Shown piece by piece: positions 1-9,523 of a DNA stretch of 64,000 nt. How positions within the stretch are numbered: the stretch's first letter is position 1; each line of letters begins with the position of its first letter. Below the pieces are notes generated by a model that ran no database searches, had not been told where the DNA came from, and saw only the letters and a list, made by a program, of their open reading frames with translations. The stretch is from Gordionus sp. m RMFG-2023 (Eukaryota; Nematomorpha; Gordioida; Chordodea; Parachordodidae), in assembly GCF_954871325.1 (NCBI RefSeq), contig NC_088776.1, forward strand, positions 24,848,508 through 24,912,507. Reading direction: 5' to 3'. The position numbers were made by a program, and so were the translations under genes.

Positions 1-248
1 TTTTAATTTTAACATTTTAATGGATATGTCCTGATCTTAAATACTTTTTAAAAACTTAGGGCTTATATTTGAGAAGATATCGTGATATTTCGTTTAATAA
101 TTAAAATAAATCGAAAAATAATTCTTGAACCCTGAATTTATAAAGGGTTCGAGTTCCTGGTTTTAATATTTATGTGTGTCATCAAACAACGAGATTAGAA
201 CCCAAGTTAGCGAAATTCCTTTACTTCAAATTGATTTAGGCCTAAAAA

Positions 249-273
249 CTAGGGCCTAATCGACTCAAACATT
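249..273 (-). CDS. ssh: possible short terminal exon of ssh
   Basis: Past the last sure exon, a CTTACCTAG acceptor is followed in correct phase by RMFESIRP and a stop. Taking it would give a Slingshot that ends right after the catalytic domain. It has no family similarity to support it, and the true 3' exons may lie beyond the window start. Confidence 0.2.
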
Positions 274-384
274 CTAGGTAAGTGATTATGTATTTTAAAC
301 ATTATAAGAAATTATAACTTAATTTTATTTTTTATAAGCACTTTTTATAGGTGATTTGTAATGGGATATATATTTAGATCTAAC

Positions 385-792
385 CTTGCCCTTAAGATGC
401 CCTGATAGGTTAGTAACTGTCGTTCAAAATTTGGGTTGGGTTGTACGCAGGGCCTCTTCGATCGAACTAACGAGAGTGCAATATCGTAGGAGAGTCGCTG
501 GCTTTTCATCACGTAAGCTATGACAACGCTAGCTGAACGGCTTATTCCCATTTTACAATGCACTAAAATGTTGTGATTACCGGTGTTTGGATTGTTGGTG
601 GAATTATTCGTGTCCCTTTCAATGTTATGTTTATCCCGATCAATGTTATTTAATTTGTGAAATTTTTCAGATTTTTCGAGCAAGGGCGTCGAGAAGGGAT
701 TATAGAATGGCAAATGAGATAAGTGGGTTGGGCTTGGAGATTTCCTAATAGTGCCTGATCTTTGGCCTTTTTTTATTGCTCTTGATATGAAT
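385..792 (-). CDS. ssh: ssh exon: P-loop exon with long insertion
   Basis: The 408-nt exon starts after CATTAG with FISRAIKKGQ, the helix that leads into the active site in Slingshots. About 60 hydrophilic residues follow that have no counterpart in the family. The exon then gives NILVHCKMGISRSASVVIAY, the Cys-x5-Arg phosphatase signature, and ends with QLLTYQGILRA at GCAAG/GTTAGA. No donor-acceptor pair inside the insertion looks convincing, so it appears to be translated. Confidence 0.88.
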
Positions 793-3609
793 CTAATGAG
801 TGTAAAATTTAAATTTTAGTCTTTGATATCAATTTTTATTAATAAAAAATTACTTATAAGTTTTGTCCCAATGCGGTAGTAGATTACTTAGTTCGTCATC
901 GGCGACACGTATATTTTGATAGAAAAAAATATCAGGGAAAAAGTTTTCGATTTCCTTTGTAACGTTAATTATGTAGCCGATGCTAATTAAATTATTCATA
1001 AAAAAAATTATAATATATTATCTAAATAGTAATAAATAAACGATTTTAAAAGCTTAAAATAACTTTTTCCGGTCTAATTGAGTAAAAATACCTAACATAA
1101 AAGCCTGCTAAGTCTGAAATCAAAAAAGATTTTAAATCACATGACTTATATAAATTAGAAGTCCGCTAGTTTATCCTGAGTTGTTTTTAAAAATATATAA
1201 ATGTAACCGATTAGCCCGTAGCTCTTCAAGGTTCGAAGCATTCCATTCGCTTCCCAGGTACAGGTTAGTGGTTACAGGGGTAGCACGATCCATCCTCCCC
1301 AAGATGAGAAGCAAACGCTCTTCCACGAAAGCCTTTAATTCCCCCGGGCGGTGGAGAGAGAGGTCTCCGTCGTGCCATTCCGGCCCGATCTGGGCTAACT
1401 CTCGTTCTAGGCCGTGTCTTATTGAGAGAAAAGTTGCCTCCTCTGGATCCGCTACAGACATAACGCGACGCAGAGCTTCTGTCACGATAGATTTTTGATG
1501 CCGTGAAAGCGTTTTAATGTTAAAGTGGCGGTTAGAATTGTCAGCTGAGAGATGATTAGTTTTAGTAGTTTGGGTCCAATAGCAGTGGGCTGAGGCCAGA
1601 TCGTAATAGAGGGAGGCACAGGCTGGAGATCGATCAGCCGGAGGGAGAGCACGCCATTCTCGAAAGGCTACGGGGTCGGGAGCTCGTCTGGATAGTGAGT
1701 CGTAGTGTTCTAAAGACGAGGCGTAGCTCGGAGACGATCGCTGGCGAGATAACCCGCTTGTTATAAATTGGAGGAGATAAAACAAAAAACGTAATGTGAT
1801 TATTTATAAATTGTTTTAAAAAATCATTTGAAAATAATGTCTTTCTTTAATAATTTAAACCTGGTGAAGAGGAGCTCGTGCAGGCATTGAGCTGCGCACC
1901 ACATAGCCCTAACACATATCGGTTTGAAGTAAAGGTCCTTTGAATGTTCCAAATTATCTTTGTCATAGAGATCAACTAAAGGGGGCGGATTTAAAGCAGG
2001 ACTAATCAATATAGCACCATCTCCATCTAAGGTAATACGTGTACTCGCCGGATCAAAGGGTAGGGCTAAGCCCACGGAGAATTCACAGCTTTTGACCTGG
2101 CGGTATTCCGCAAGTTCCATCTTTGTTTTGTCATTACCGTTATTAGCATTGGCATTTATATGGTCCTTCGTATTTTTAGCGCAGCCGTTCATATCATTCT
2201 TATCTTTGGGCAGATTAGTTACAAGGTCGGGAGGCGCAAGGATAATACCCCTAGTGATACCGTCCACGCCCAAGAGAATGTATCTCTCTCCCTTATCGTT
2301 ATTATTAGTAATAGTCGACGCTACGACAGTATTTTCATCTTCACTAGAGTAATCTTTGTTCGAAACTATGGCCAAATATCGCATCTTAGAAACAAAGCAA
2401 GTGGCGGAAGATTTATCGGCGACCAAGGCAGGGTGGCCTATTAAAAATTCGTCCTCTAGTTGATCGTTCGTGTATTTGAGGTCGGAAATGAAATTGCTTT
2501 CCAGCTTGACGGCCTATAATATTTATTTATAAAATATTATAATAACTATTTCTTGGAATGTTCTGAAACGATCCGCCAAAAAATTATGATCATCAGAGAA
2601 CCAGAAATATATACAATGTTCTAAGTCTGGTATTTATTTCGAAAAATTAAAATTATGCATAAAATTATATAAAATCAAAAGTTTTTGTTTAATATATGCT
2701 ATACTAATTTTAAATCGTCTTGAGGTCGTAGAAGATCCAATATTTTTTGAAGATGTAAGGTGATGTCATCTATATATTTCAAAAAAGATAATTATAGTAA
2801 TAGAATATTTCCTATTCGAATATAGAAATATCTGCAAAATAATATAAATAATCATCCCATAAAAATAATTTTCAAGGCAAATTAGATATATGAAGTTTCG
2901 GCCTGATCCCCAAAAGTTTCTTAATATTATAAATTTAATTTCGCTTATTGAAAGTACCCATGATAACCAAGAAAAATAATTATGCCAAAATATTTTCTTA
3001 GTATAAACAGGCAGGGAGCGTATTAAGATTATATATAATAATCTGAAACTTTTAGGCCCGGCCCATAAGCTTCTCGTTTTTAAAAATATATTTTCGGACC
3101 GGCTCTGCATATATTTTTAAAATTTTGTGACTAGGTTAGTGTTTTTTTTTAATTTTTTTGTGAAGGTTTTTAAAGGAGAAATTGAAGATATGAGAAGAGG
3201 ATGAATGTTAAATCTATTTATTGTATGAATTTTCAACTGGTTAATTGATTTTAATTTAATTTTAAAAACTCGGCCTTGATTTTTAAAATATTCTTTTCAA
3301 GGCCCGTTAGAGATTGGACTATTATAGGTGGGCCTACATGTATCTAATTTAAATAATCAACAAAAAAATAAGGAACATAAGTCAATATAATTTCCTTAGT
3401 TACTTACTATAAGTAATGTAATATACCAACAAATTTTTTTATAATCTGATGGGAACAGGCCGAAAATTAACTTATTTTTGCTCAGGGTTAATGTTCTGTT
3501 GGTGCATTCTTATATTACAAGATTTTACCTCTAGAATTATTGTCTATATTACGCTTGATTTGAGTATTTGATATGTTGATTGCCGCTCCCTTCAGAGTAA
3601 GATAAGTTT
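385..3609 (-). CDS. ssh: Slingshot-family cofilin phosphatase gene, six exons recognised, first exon not found
   Basis: Slingshot phosphatases dephosphorylate ADF/cofilin at its N-terminal phosphoserine and so reactivate actin filament turnover in the cytoplasm. Six minus-strand exons (3529-3609, 2705-2769, 1861-2513, 1208-1756, 854-982, 385-792) have GT-AG introns of 759, 191, 104, 225 and 61 bp, and every junction is phase-compatible, giving about 628 codons. In order: the N-terminal block with LTLKGAAI and LLRPQDDLKL, the AVKLES/MRYLAIVS/LDGDGAILIS block, a DEK_C-like segment running into LLLILGRMD and LYLGSEWNASNLEEL, and a dual-specificity phosphatase domain with INVTKEIENFFPD, a candidate general-acid Asp in VADDEL, and the P-loop HCKMGISRSAS (catalytic Cys codon 557-555). 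Catalytic residues look intact, so activity is plausible. Odd points are long hydrophilic insertions, one of about 60 residues just before the P-loop, and the absence of the QRHNKLW-like segment that follows the domain in known Slingshots. The start-codon exon was not found. Confidence 0.9.
854..982 (-). CDS. ssh: ssh exon: phosphatase core with candidate general-acid Asp
   Basis: The 129-nt exon lies between AATTAG and GTAATT. It reads IGYIINVTKEIENFFPDIFF and continues through YQNIRVADDELSNLLPHWDK. This matches the Slingshot Y-I-L-N-V-T-R-E-I-D-N-F-F-P core and the Asp-containing loop. Phase fits both neighbouring exons. At 61 bp, the downstream intron is the shortest in the gene. Confidence 0.88.
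1208..1756 (-). CDS. ssh: ssh exon: DEK_C-like region and start of phosphatase domain
   Basis: The 549-nt exon begins after an ACAAG acceptor (chosen because it alone keeps phase) and ends at AATCG/GTTACA. It holds the FREW motif, a helical DEK_C-like segment ending near LERELAQIG, then LLLILGRMD and LYLGSEWNASNLEELRANR, the signature that opens the Slingshot catalytic domain. This exon is clearly richer in G and C than the surrounding DNA. Confidence 0.9.
1861..2513 (-). CDS. ssh: ssh exon: N-terminal regulatory region
   Basis: This 653-nt exon starts after TTATAG and ends at ACCAG/GTTTAA. Recognisable blocks in order are AVKLES, MRYLAIVS, ERYILLGVD, FSVGLALPFD, ITLDGDGAILIS and FKPICVRAMWCAAQCLHELL. 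Each has a direct counterpart in the region of animal Slingshots that precedes the phosphatase domain and contributes to F-actin and phospho-cofilin recognition. Between the blocks lie extra Asn/Lys/Asp-rich stretches that vertebrate proteins lack. Confidence 0.88.
2705..2769 (-). CDS. ssh: ssh exon: LLRPQDDLKL block
   Basis: The 65-nt segment is flanked by ATATATAG and GTATAG. It reads DITLHLQKILDLLRPQDDLK and one more Leu. This corresponds to the conserved H-L-Q-x-M-x-x-L-L-R-x-E-D-x-x-K-L motif of Slingshots. It joins in phase to the exons on both sides: one base plus two bases upstream, whole codons downstream. Confidence 0.78.
3055..3304. repeat. GC-richer patches in an ssh intron, with an 8-bp inverted repeat
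   Basis: The 759-bp intron holds a GGCCCGGCCC patch at 3055-3064 and perfect arms GGCCTTGA (3272-3279) and TCAAGGCC (3297-3304). In this AT-rich DNA these stand out and resemble the edges of small decayed repeats such as the one at 11413-11550. No target duplication was seen. Confidence 0.35.
3529..3609 (-). CDS. ssh: ssh exon: N-terminal LKGAA block
   Basis: The 81-nt segment is bounded by an AG acceptor (CTAG before 3609) and a GTAAAA donor. It reads ETYLTLKGAAINISNTQ and onward (the first E shared with the missing upstream exon), which matches the S-E-x-F/Y-F-x-V-K-G-A-A-L motif near the start of animal Slingshots. It starts with two bases of a codon and ends with one, which fits the next exon exactly. 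Confidence 0.7.
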
Positions 3610-5640
3610 CTAGTTTTTTACTTATTTTTTAAAAAAATATTAATCAATACAATATAGAACATAATATAAAAAAATTGGCATGAAATTCTTATGTACTGTT
3701 TGCCGTGGTTTATACCCAACCCCTTATTTGGTTATGAATTATCCATACACACCTAAAGTATACTATGGTATCAATCCGAGTTCATAAAAAGTAAATATAA
3801 CTAAATTTTAGATGTTACTAGAATTTTTCAAAAATTAGAAGTCACTTTTGTGATGCAAATTTATGATGAATTTTATTTGCTTCACTATTTCCACTCCTAA
3901 TAAGAATGAATTATAGGTAGGAAAAAAATAGGTTAATTTAATCCAGTCAACTCTTTAAACTAACCGAAGCCCAATTTGCGCTTATGTAAACAATTAGTCA
4001 CTACTAGAATCAATAATGATCAAGCAATCACACATTAGGATGAGTGCGTTGTTTATTGTTTGATTTTAACGAAAGAAAAAAATGATCGAAAATCTTATTT
4101 TTTAAATAACATTATTATATTATGTATGATGCTTTATTTATTTGATGCACTTTTTAAAAAAAATATTATATACTATGGTAGGTCATTTTTTGGTAGAGTT
4201 CATAAAAATTAAAATTTTTATATAAGTAATGACTGGAAAGGGAATGGGAAGTTATTTATAAATTCGACCTCTTTTCCAAAAATAAAAAAGTAAAATGAAA
4301 TGAAATGAAATGATAAATTTTATTAATTTTAATTTTAAAATTATGATTATATTCAGTGTAGCCCAAACATTTTCTTTATATCTCGCTTAAATTTTTCTTT
4401 CCTTTCTTATCTTTTCTTTCTCTCTACGTAAGAGGTTTTCGAAATTAGATAAGAGATGTTTAAAATTATCAAAATATATTAACTAAAACTACTGAGAGAT
4501 TTATTCATTATAATAATCTTTTTATAATTAAAATATGACACGGTAATTTCTCTTCAACCTTAACCTCTATATACAGGAATTTAATTTAATCTTATTAGCG
4601 AACTGTATCAAAAAAGGTAATAAATTATTCAAAAATGTTAATTTTTTTTTAAATCAAAGCCGACCAGCTATTATTATATAGATTCTAAAAAATGTTATCA
4701 ATATGAAAATAGAGAGAGGTTTACCGAAAAAATTAGGAAATCTTTCTTTTATTTCTCGCATTTTTTTATGGAGTCTCCATATAAAATCCAACAAATTCCA
4801 TTTTTTGGCTTAAGGCCCCAGAATTTATATTAATTTTTAAGCCCGAGCCTGAATATTTTAATTTTAGACGTATTTAATTGAAAAATATAAATTAAACGCA
4901 TTATTATAAATTTTAATAAAATGGAAATCACAAATATTGCTTTGTTCTTCTCAGAAAATATAATTTTATTTTAATAACACATTCTTTTCTATTATATTTT
5001 TTAAAAATAAGCGTGGGGCTTTAGTACCCACAATCTTATAATCAACTCAACACTGCTTTTAGCATTATAAATTCCTGGTTATTTATACATTATAAAATAT
5101 AACTAATAAACATTATGTTAAAACTTGCCTGCATGAATAAGGAGATTTTTTTTTTAATTTAAAAAAATAACAAAAAAAATATTGTATTATGTAAGATTAA
5201 CGTTAATGTAAATGAATGACCTAATTCTTCTTTATTATATTATATAACGATTATATATAAGAAATGAATCGATTTATAAAGTAATAATGGTAAAGAAGGG
5301 ATGAGGGAAACATTGCATTCTAAAAAAAGGGGAAATTTTCGAAAGAAAATAAGAATTATAAAAAGGATATATACAAAAATTTTACAATCCATGAATGAAA
5401 ATAATATTAAAAATATTTAAATCAAAAAATGTTGTATACTATAAGAGTAAGAGATGATAATAGTATAAGGTCGGATAATTTTGTGAAAACAAAAGCGAAT
5501 ATTATACATTTTCAAAATAATATGTAATTTTTTAATCGGTTAATAGTTAAATTTTAAAAGCAAAAGAATCAAATTAAAGAATAAAAATTGTTAGAATTGT
5601 TCCCATTTTAATTCTCGGTTATCATAATAAATAATTAATG
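3610..5640. other. AT-rich stretch without recognised genes
   Basis: No open frame with family similarity was seen on either strand. The only structured item is an (AAATG)n microsatellite of about four units at 4293-4312. The missing first ssh exon could lie here. Confidence 0.5.
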
Positions 5641-5646
5641 GTAGTA

Positions 5647-5677
5647 GGGGGGTGGGGGGTGGGGGGGGGGGGGGGGG
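5647..5677 (+). repeat. G-tract
   Basis: Thirty-one bases with only two T interruptions: runs of 6, 6 and 17 G. It could form a G-quadruplex. Its length in the assembly may be unreliable. Confidence 0.9.
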
Positions 5678-6380
5678 TTGAAATGATTTAGTTCATAAGA
5701 CATTTCGTAAATTATTTATTTTAACCCTTAGCGTCATTATATCCTATACTTCTTGAGCTCAATTTCAGGCCTGCCTGGATAGTATTTCCCCTGCTAGTAA
5801 AATTAGTCATTTTAAATGATTTCGAGTGTTTTCTAAATGGTTACAAAGCTATATTAAAAATAAGCAATTGAATGTAATGATCCATCATCATAAATGATTA
5901 TTCAGCTGGTTAAAATTGATATCATAATATAATTGCATTTATAAAAAAAAATTAGATTCATCGCTAGGGTTTTTAACTAATGCTATTCTACTTGTCAACC
6001 TCAAAAAGTAATACCGAATACTGGTTTTATCAAATGTATTTTTGGGCACATGTTATCACAAAAACGTTACCGCGATAGCAATTACGCTGGATGTCTGCAG
6101 TAGAACCCCGAAATCCAGCCCTCCAATGTTTTAAAAATTTTAATCCACTCGCTGACAGGCCATAAAAATTGGTTTAACCCGACCACCCATTTTTAAATTA
6201 TTGGATCAATTGATTTGGCTTTTAAATTTTTTTTATTTTCATATATTAATGCAATATTTTGAAAATAAAAAAATAATTGTTAATAAATATAAGATTATAT
6301 GTTCATTTCGCCCGAAAAGTATTTTAAATTCACCGGCCCTCTCTCCCATTGTTTTAAAAATAATTTTTACCCGCCTACCC
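5678..6380. other. AT-rich stretch with one GC-richer patch
   Basis: No gene was recognised. A patch at about 6061-6125 (with CTGCAG and CGCGATAG) is less AT-rich than its surroundings and may be the tail of an old repeat. It could not be assigned to a family. Confidence 0.4.
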
Positions 6381-6514
6381 AGGGATGCGAACCCGACAAA
6401 ATTTTTGCCCGGGTTCGGTTCGGGTTCGGTTCCGGGTATAAAAAAAAGGTGGGTTCGGTTCGGGTTCGGTTTAGGGAAATATTTTTGAACCCAGGTTTGG
6501 TTCGGTTCGGGTTC
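6381..6514. repeat. degenerate GGTTCG-type hexamer repeat
   Basis: GGGTTCGGTTCGGGTTCGGT is repeated in two main blocks (6411-6436 and 6453-6474) with a third at 6494-6514. Reverse-oriented ACCCGA and GAACCC words occur beside them, so the region can fold on itself. Short frames across it are a by-product of the repeat. Confidence 0.8.
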
Positions 6515-7065
6515 AAGAATTTTTGAGTTGATAAAAAAAATTCTATATTTAAATCATAATAAAAAACTAGACATAAATTTGATATAAAAAATAAATTTTT
6601 TATTTTATTTATAGGCAAATATAGTTAAAAATACAAAGCATTTAGTCATGAAAAAAGAAAGAGATAGGAATAAATATTATAAAATATAATTAATATAAAC
6701 AATAATATTTTTGAAAAATATATCCGGCATTTGCATTTTTTGGCTTAACTGACCCCCCCCCCCGCTGCGTACGCGCCTATTACAAATTTATAAATTCCAG
6801 CGCTCCCCTCCCCCAGTGAAATCACCTGTTATGATCCTGAATTAATAAATCAAAAGTATAACTGGCGGCTCTAAGTATTTAGTAATTTTCTGAAACATAG
6901 ATATGGGTTAGGGTTTATATATTATTTTATAAAAATTACCCCCTCTCCCATTTACCTCCGCAAAAAAAAAAGAAGGCAATCATAATTTTTTGACCTTTGG
7001 AGGGTAGGTTAAATTTTTAAAGAAATTTAACAAAATGAGAAGTTAAAAAAAATTTAACAAATAAT
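6515..7065. other. AT-rich stretch without recognised genes
   Basis: Nothing with coding similarity was seen. There is a run of about 13 C near 6752-6764. Confidence 0.5.
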
Positions 7066-7233
7066 TTACTCATTTTCCTGGTGTTGCCCATCATTATTTT
7101 CGCTTTGAATTTTCTGTGAATTTGGGGCATCTAAATGATTTTTATTATCATCATCAAGGCTTTTAGTTGCACGATTTTGACTTAGTAATAAATTCGGAGG
7201 CACAGTTTGATTGGAGTTGTTATCAGAACGTAT
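7066..7233 (-). CDS. unassigned exon-like segment, acidic Asn/Gln-rich C-terminus
   Basis: On the minus strand an acceptor-like CCAAAG at the upstream edge is followed by 55 open codons and a TAA. The reading includes IRSDNNSNQTVPPNLLLSQN, SLDDDNKNHLDAP and SENNDGQHQENE. It is hydrophilic, acidic and rich in Asn, Asp and Gln, as disordered protein tails often are. Codon content is less AT-biased than the flanks, which suggests real coding. No start codon lies in it, so it would be a terminal exon. It joins in phase with the donor-like site inside 7902-7991, though that pairing is only a guess. Family unknown. Confidence 0.35.
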   Translation of the reverse strand: MRSDNNSNQTVPPNLLLSQNRATKSLDDDNKNHLDAPNSQKIQSENNDGQHQENE

Positions 7234-7901
7234 CTTTGGAAAACGGTATTAAAAAGTATTATTAAATCGATGATGAAAATTTGATTATTATTTGGAAAAT
7301 AACAAAACAACAATATTAAATCTATAAATACACCTAACATTTTATTTCAGTTGCATCAAAAAGAGAGTAGCATTTCAAAATACCTTTACTTTTATACTCA
7401 AAAAAGGATGGCATTACTAATGATTTTACTTTTCGTCAATAACTTTTTGATAAAAAAAATATTTAAAAATATCTATCTTTTCTATATGTAATATCTTGAA
7501 GTATTTATAGTGTTTATCAGTGGCGTAGACAAGAATGAGGAGTACAAAAATATGATTAGGTAAAATTTTTGTTTTTACAGAACTTTTATATGAAATCTAG
7601 ACAATAATTTTCTTTCAGTTCATTTAAAATTGATAAAACCTTATCCTTTATTTTCTAACACAAAATAACCTCAGAAATTTCTTCTACTAAAAAAGTAAGT
7701 GAAAAAATCTTTAAAATCTACGAGAATTCTATCTATTAGATAAACGGAAAAAAACAAATAATATCTATACAAATGATTTTGAATCGAGGAAACCTTAATG
7801 TATTTAAATGAAATAGATTTTTGAATGCAATTTAAAATCCGATATTTAAAACTCTGATAGAGGCATGCCGTTATTTTTGACTTTAATTTATAATATTTGG
7901 T

Positions 7902-7991
7902 TCACCCATTTAATTCAATGCTTCTATAATCGCCCTTCTGCATGATGCCAACCTGGAAATATTTTTTGTCGATAATGAGTTCTTCTTTAAA
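7902..7991 (-). CDS. unassigned exon-like segment
   Basis: After an ATAGATAG acceptor-like site the minus strand reads FKEELIIDKKYFQVGIMQKG, then DYRSIELNG and a TGA. An internal CAG/GTTGGC could serve as a donor after YFQ. The residue mix looks like a folded protein rather than random AT-rich translation. I do not recognise the family. It lies inside the candidate element at 7518-8912, so it could belong to a transposon rather than a host gene. Confidence 0.3.
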   Translation of the reverse strand, partial: FKEELIIDKKYFQVGIMQKGDYRSIELNG

Positions 7992-8089
7992 CTATCTATA
8001 AAACGGGTTTAAGTACTAAATATACTAACCATTAATTATTGATTAGAGTTCAGTTAATATTTTCAGAAGTTTAGTTTATTTGGCTTGTA

Positions 8090-8690
8090 ATTCGGTTATT
8101 TTTTTTGTGGTTGACAAAATTGATTGAAGAATTAATATGTAAGGCATTAAAAATTAAGCCAAACTAGATATTTAGAACTTCTATATTCTTATGATGCTAA
8201 TTTTTTAAAAAAAATTCTTATTTTACCAATAATTTTTTTCCCCTTTAAACCATCTAACAAATAAAATAAAATATACAAGCACTACACAATGGTTTGGTAT
8301 AGGCTCTTCAAGCTTAAAGCGTAACATATTAGCTTTCGTTTTGTTTATAACTCGGTTTTTAGTGATTCTCAAAATTGATTAAGTGCTAGTCAGAAACTAA
8401 ATGTTAGCGCAATCACTTCTATATTTTCCATTCGAACACAGTGCCAATTTTATCCTATTTTTATTAACTTTTTTTTATACTGTGTACCTAACGGATTGAA
8501 ATAATATACAATTAAGCACTAAACAACATTGATAAAATTTTCCGAACAAATTCTTTCAGTCATTTTTTAATCGTTAAGTTGGCCAAAATTTTGTTATTAA
8601 TAATTTTTTCCTTTATACTGTCTGGTATACTGGATAAAGCACTCATAGGCTCTAATAAAGCATGAAACATTAGCATAGATTTTAGAAGAA
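8090..8690. repeat. diverged tandem repeat, period about 235 bp
   Basis: Shared words recur in order. An AAGCACT followed by a TAGGCTCT and an ACATTAGC-like word appears near 8278-8335 and again near 8638-8675, with a weaker copy of the first part near 8515. The copies are old and full of changes. Confidence 0.4.
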
Positions 8691-8912
8691 AGCTTCCAAC
8701 GGTTCAGCCAACTTTAAAGGAGATGATATAAAGATATTAGATATTAAAAAGAAAATAACCATGCAACAATCAATATAATTTAATTTCAATTATAATTTTT
8801 ATAGGAGGAACCTGGTTGAAGGCTGGGCAAATATAAATATGGAGGCGAAACCCTCAAAAAAAATTATACCCTACCCCCACCCCCCTTGAGTAAATTCTGG
8901 CTACGCCAATTG

Positions 8913-9490
8913 TTAACATATATATATTCGAATTTATTAAATTATATAAATTCGTTTTATTTATTAAAATGTCTTTCCATTTTTTCCCCGAAATGTCAAA
9001 CACTTTATTTTTTTTATTAAATGTTTTAAATAAAGAAGCAAGAAACAAAAACATTTAAAATATTATTCAGGTTAAAAAATATTTCACTCAAACCTCAAAG
9101 GAGAGGTCTCGTAATATATTTAATTTCAAAAAGGAAAATAAAGTTATATATTATAATATGCGCAAGAAACAATTTTAATTATAAAATATAATATAAGTGA
9201 CGTCGAAGAGCTCTGTAAAAATTTGTAAGCTAGGTACAATTTCATTTCTCAATTATATTCTAATCAAGGTTGGGTTGGCATTACAATTATATAAATACAA
9301 TCCCTTTTTTATAATTCCACTTTTAAAAAAGGAGTTAATAATTATAACTAATTGCATTTTTTCAGGCATGTAATTAGGAATTATCTGTTATAATATAATT
9401 TATTATAATTGATAATTAAATTTATAATCCCTTTTCCTATTTATTTAATTTTTATGAAAAAAGCGTAATAAATACAAACATTATATTCTA
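8913..9490. other. AT-rich stretch without recognised genes
   Basis: No coding or structural signal was seen apart from A/T-rich simple sequence. Confidence 0.5.
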
Positions 9491-9495
9491 GGGTT

Positions 9496-9523
9496 GTGCC
9501 GATATTAAAGATCGGATCGGCAC
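9496..9523. repeat. perfect 8-bp inverted repeat, possible transposon edge
   Basis: GTGCCGAT and ATCGGCAC are separated by 12 bases and preceded by TAGGGTT. Similar GTGCCGAT-containing sequence occurs at the ends of some hAT-type elements. No partner end or target duplication was found. Confidence 0.35.

Larger units (their letters stand above)
7518..8912. mobile_element. candidate decayed DNA element with GGCGTAG-type ends
   Basis: The left edge reads CAGTGGCGTAGACAAGAATG and the right edge, on the opposite strand, CAATTGGCGTAGCCAGAATT followed by a G-rich stretch. Motifs of this kind at the ends of repeats are, as far as I recall, common in invertebrate genomes. No target duplication is visible and no transposase was seen, so the two ends may belong to separate copies. 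Confidence 0.3.

Noticed and set aside
121-165. B-box-like GGTTCGAGTTCC
   Set aside because: No A box at the right distance and no tRNA fold.
1181-1498. 105-codon plus-strand frame opposite the ssh exon
   Set aside because: It is the antisense shadow of a conserved Slingshot exon.
2766-3110. A 114-codon minus-strand frame
   Set aside because: It lies mostly in an ssh intron, shows no family motif, and its composition is that of AT-rich non-coding DNA.
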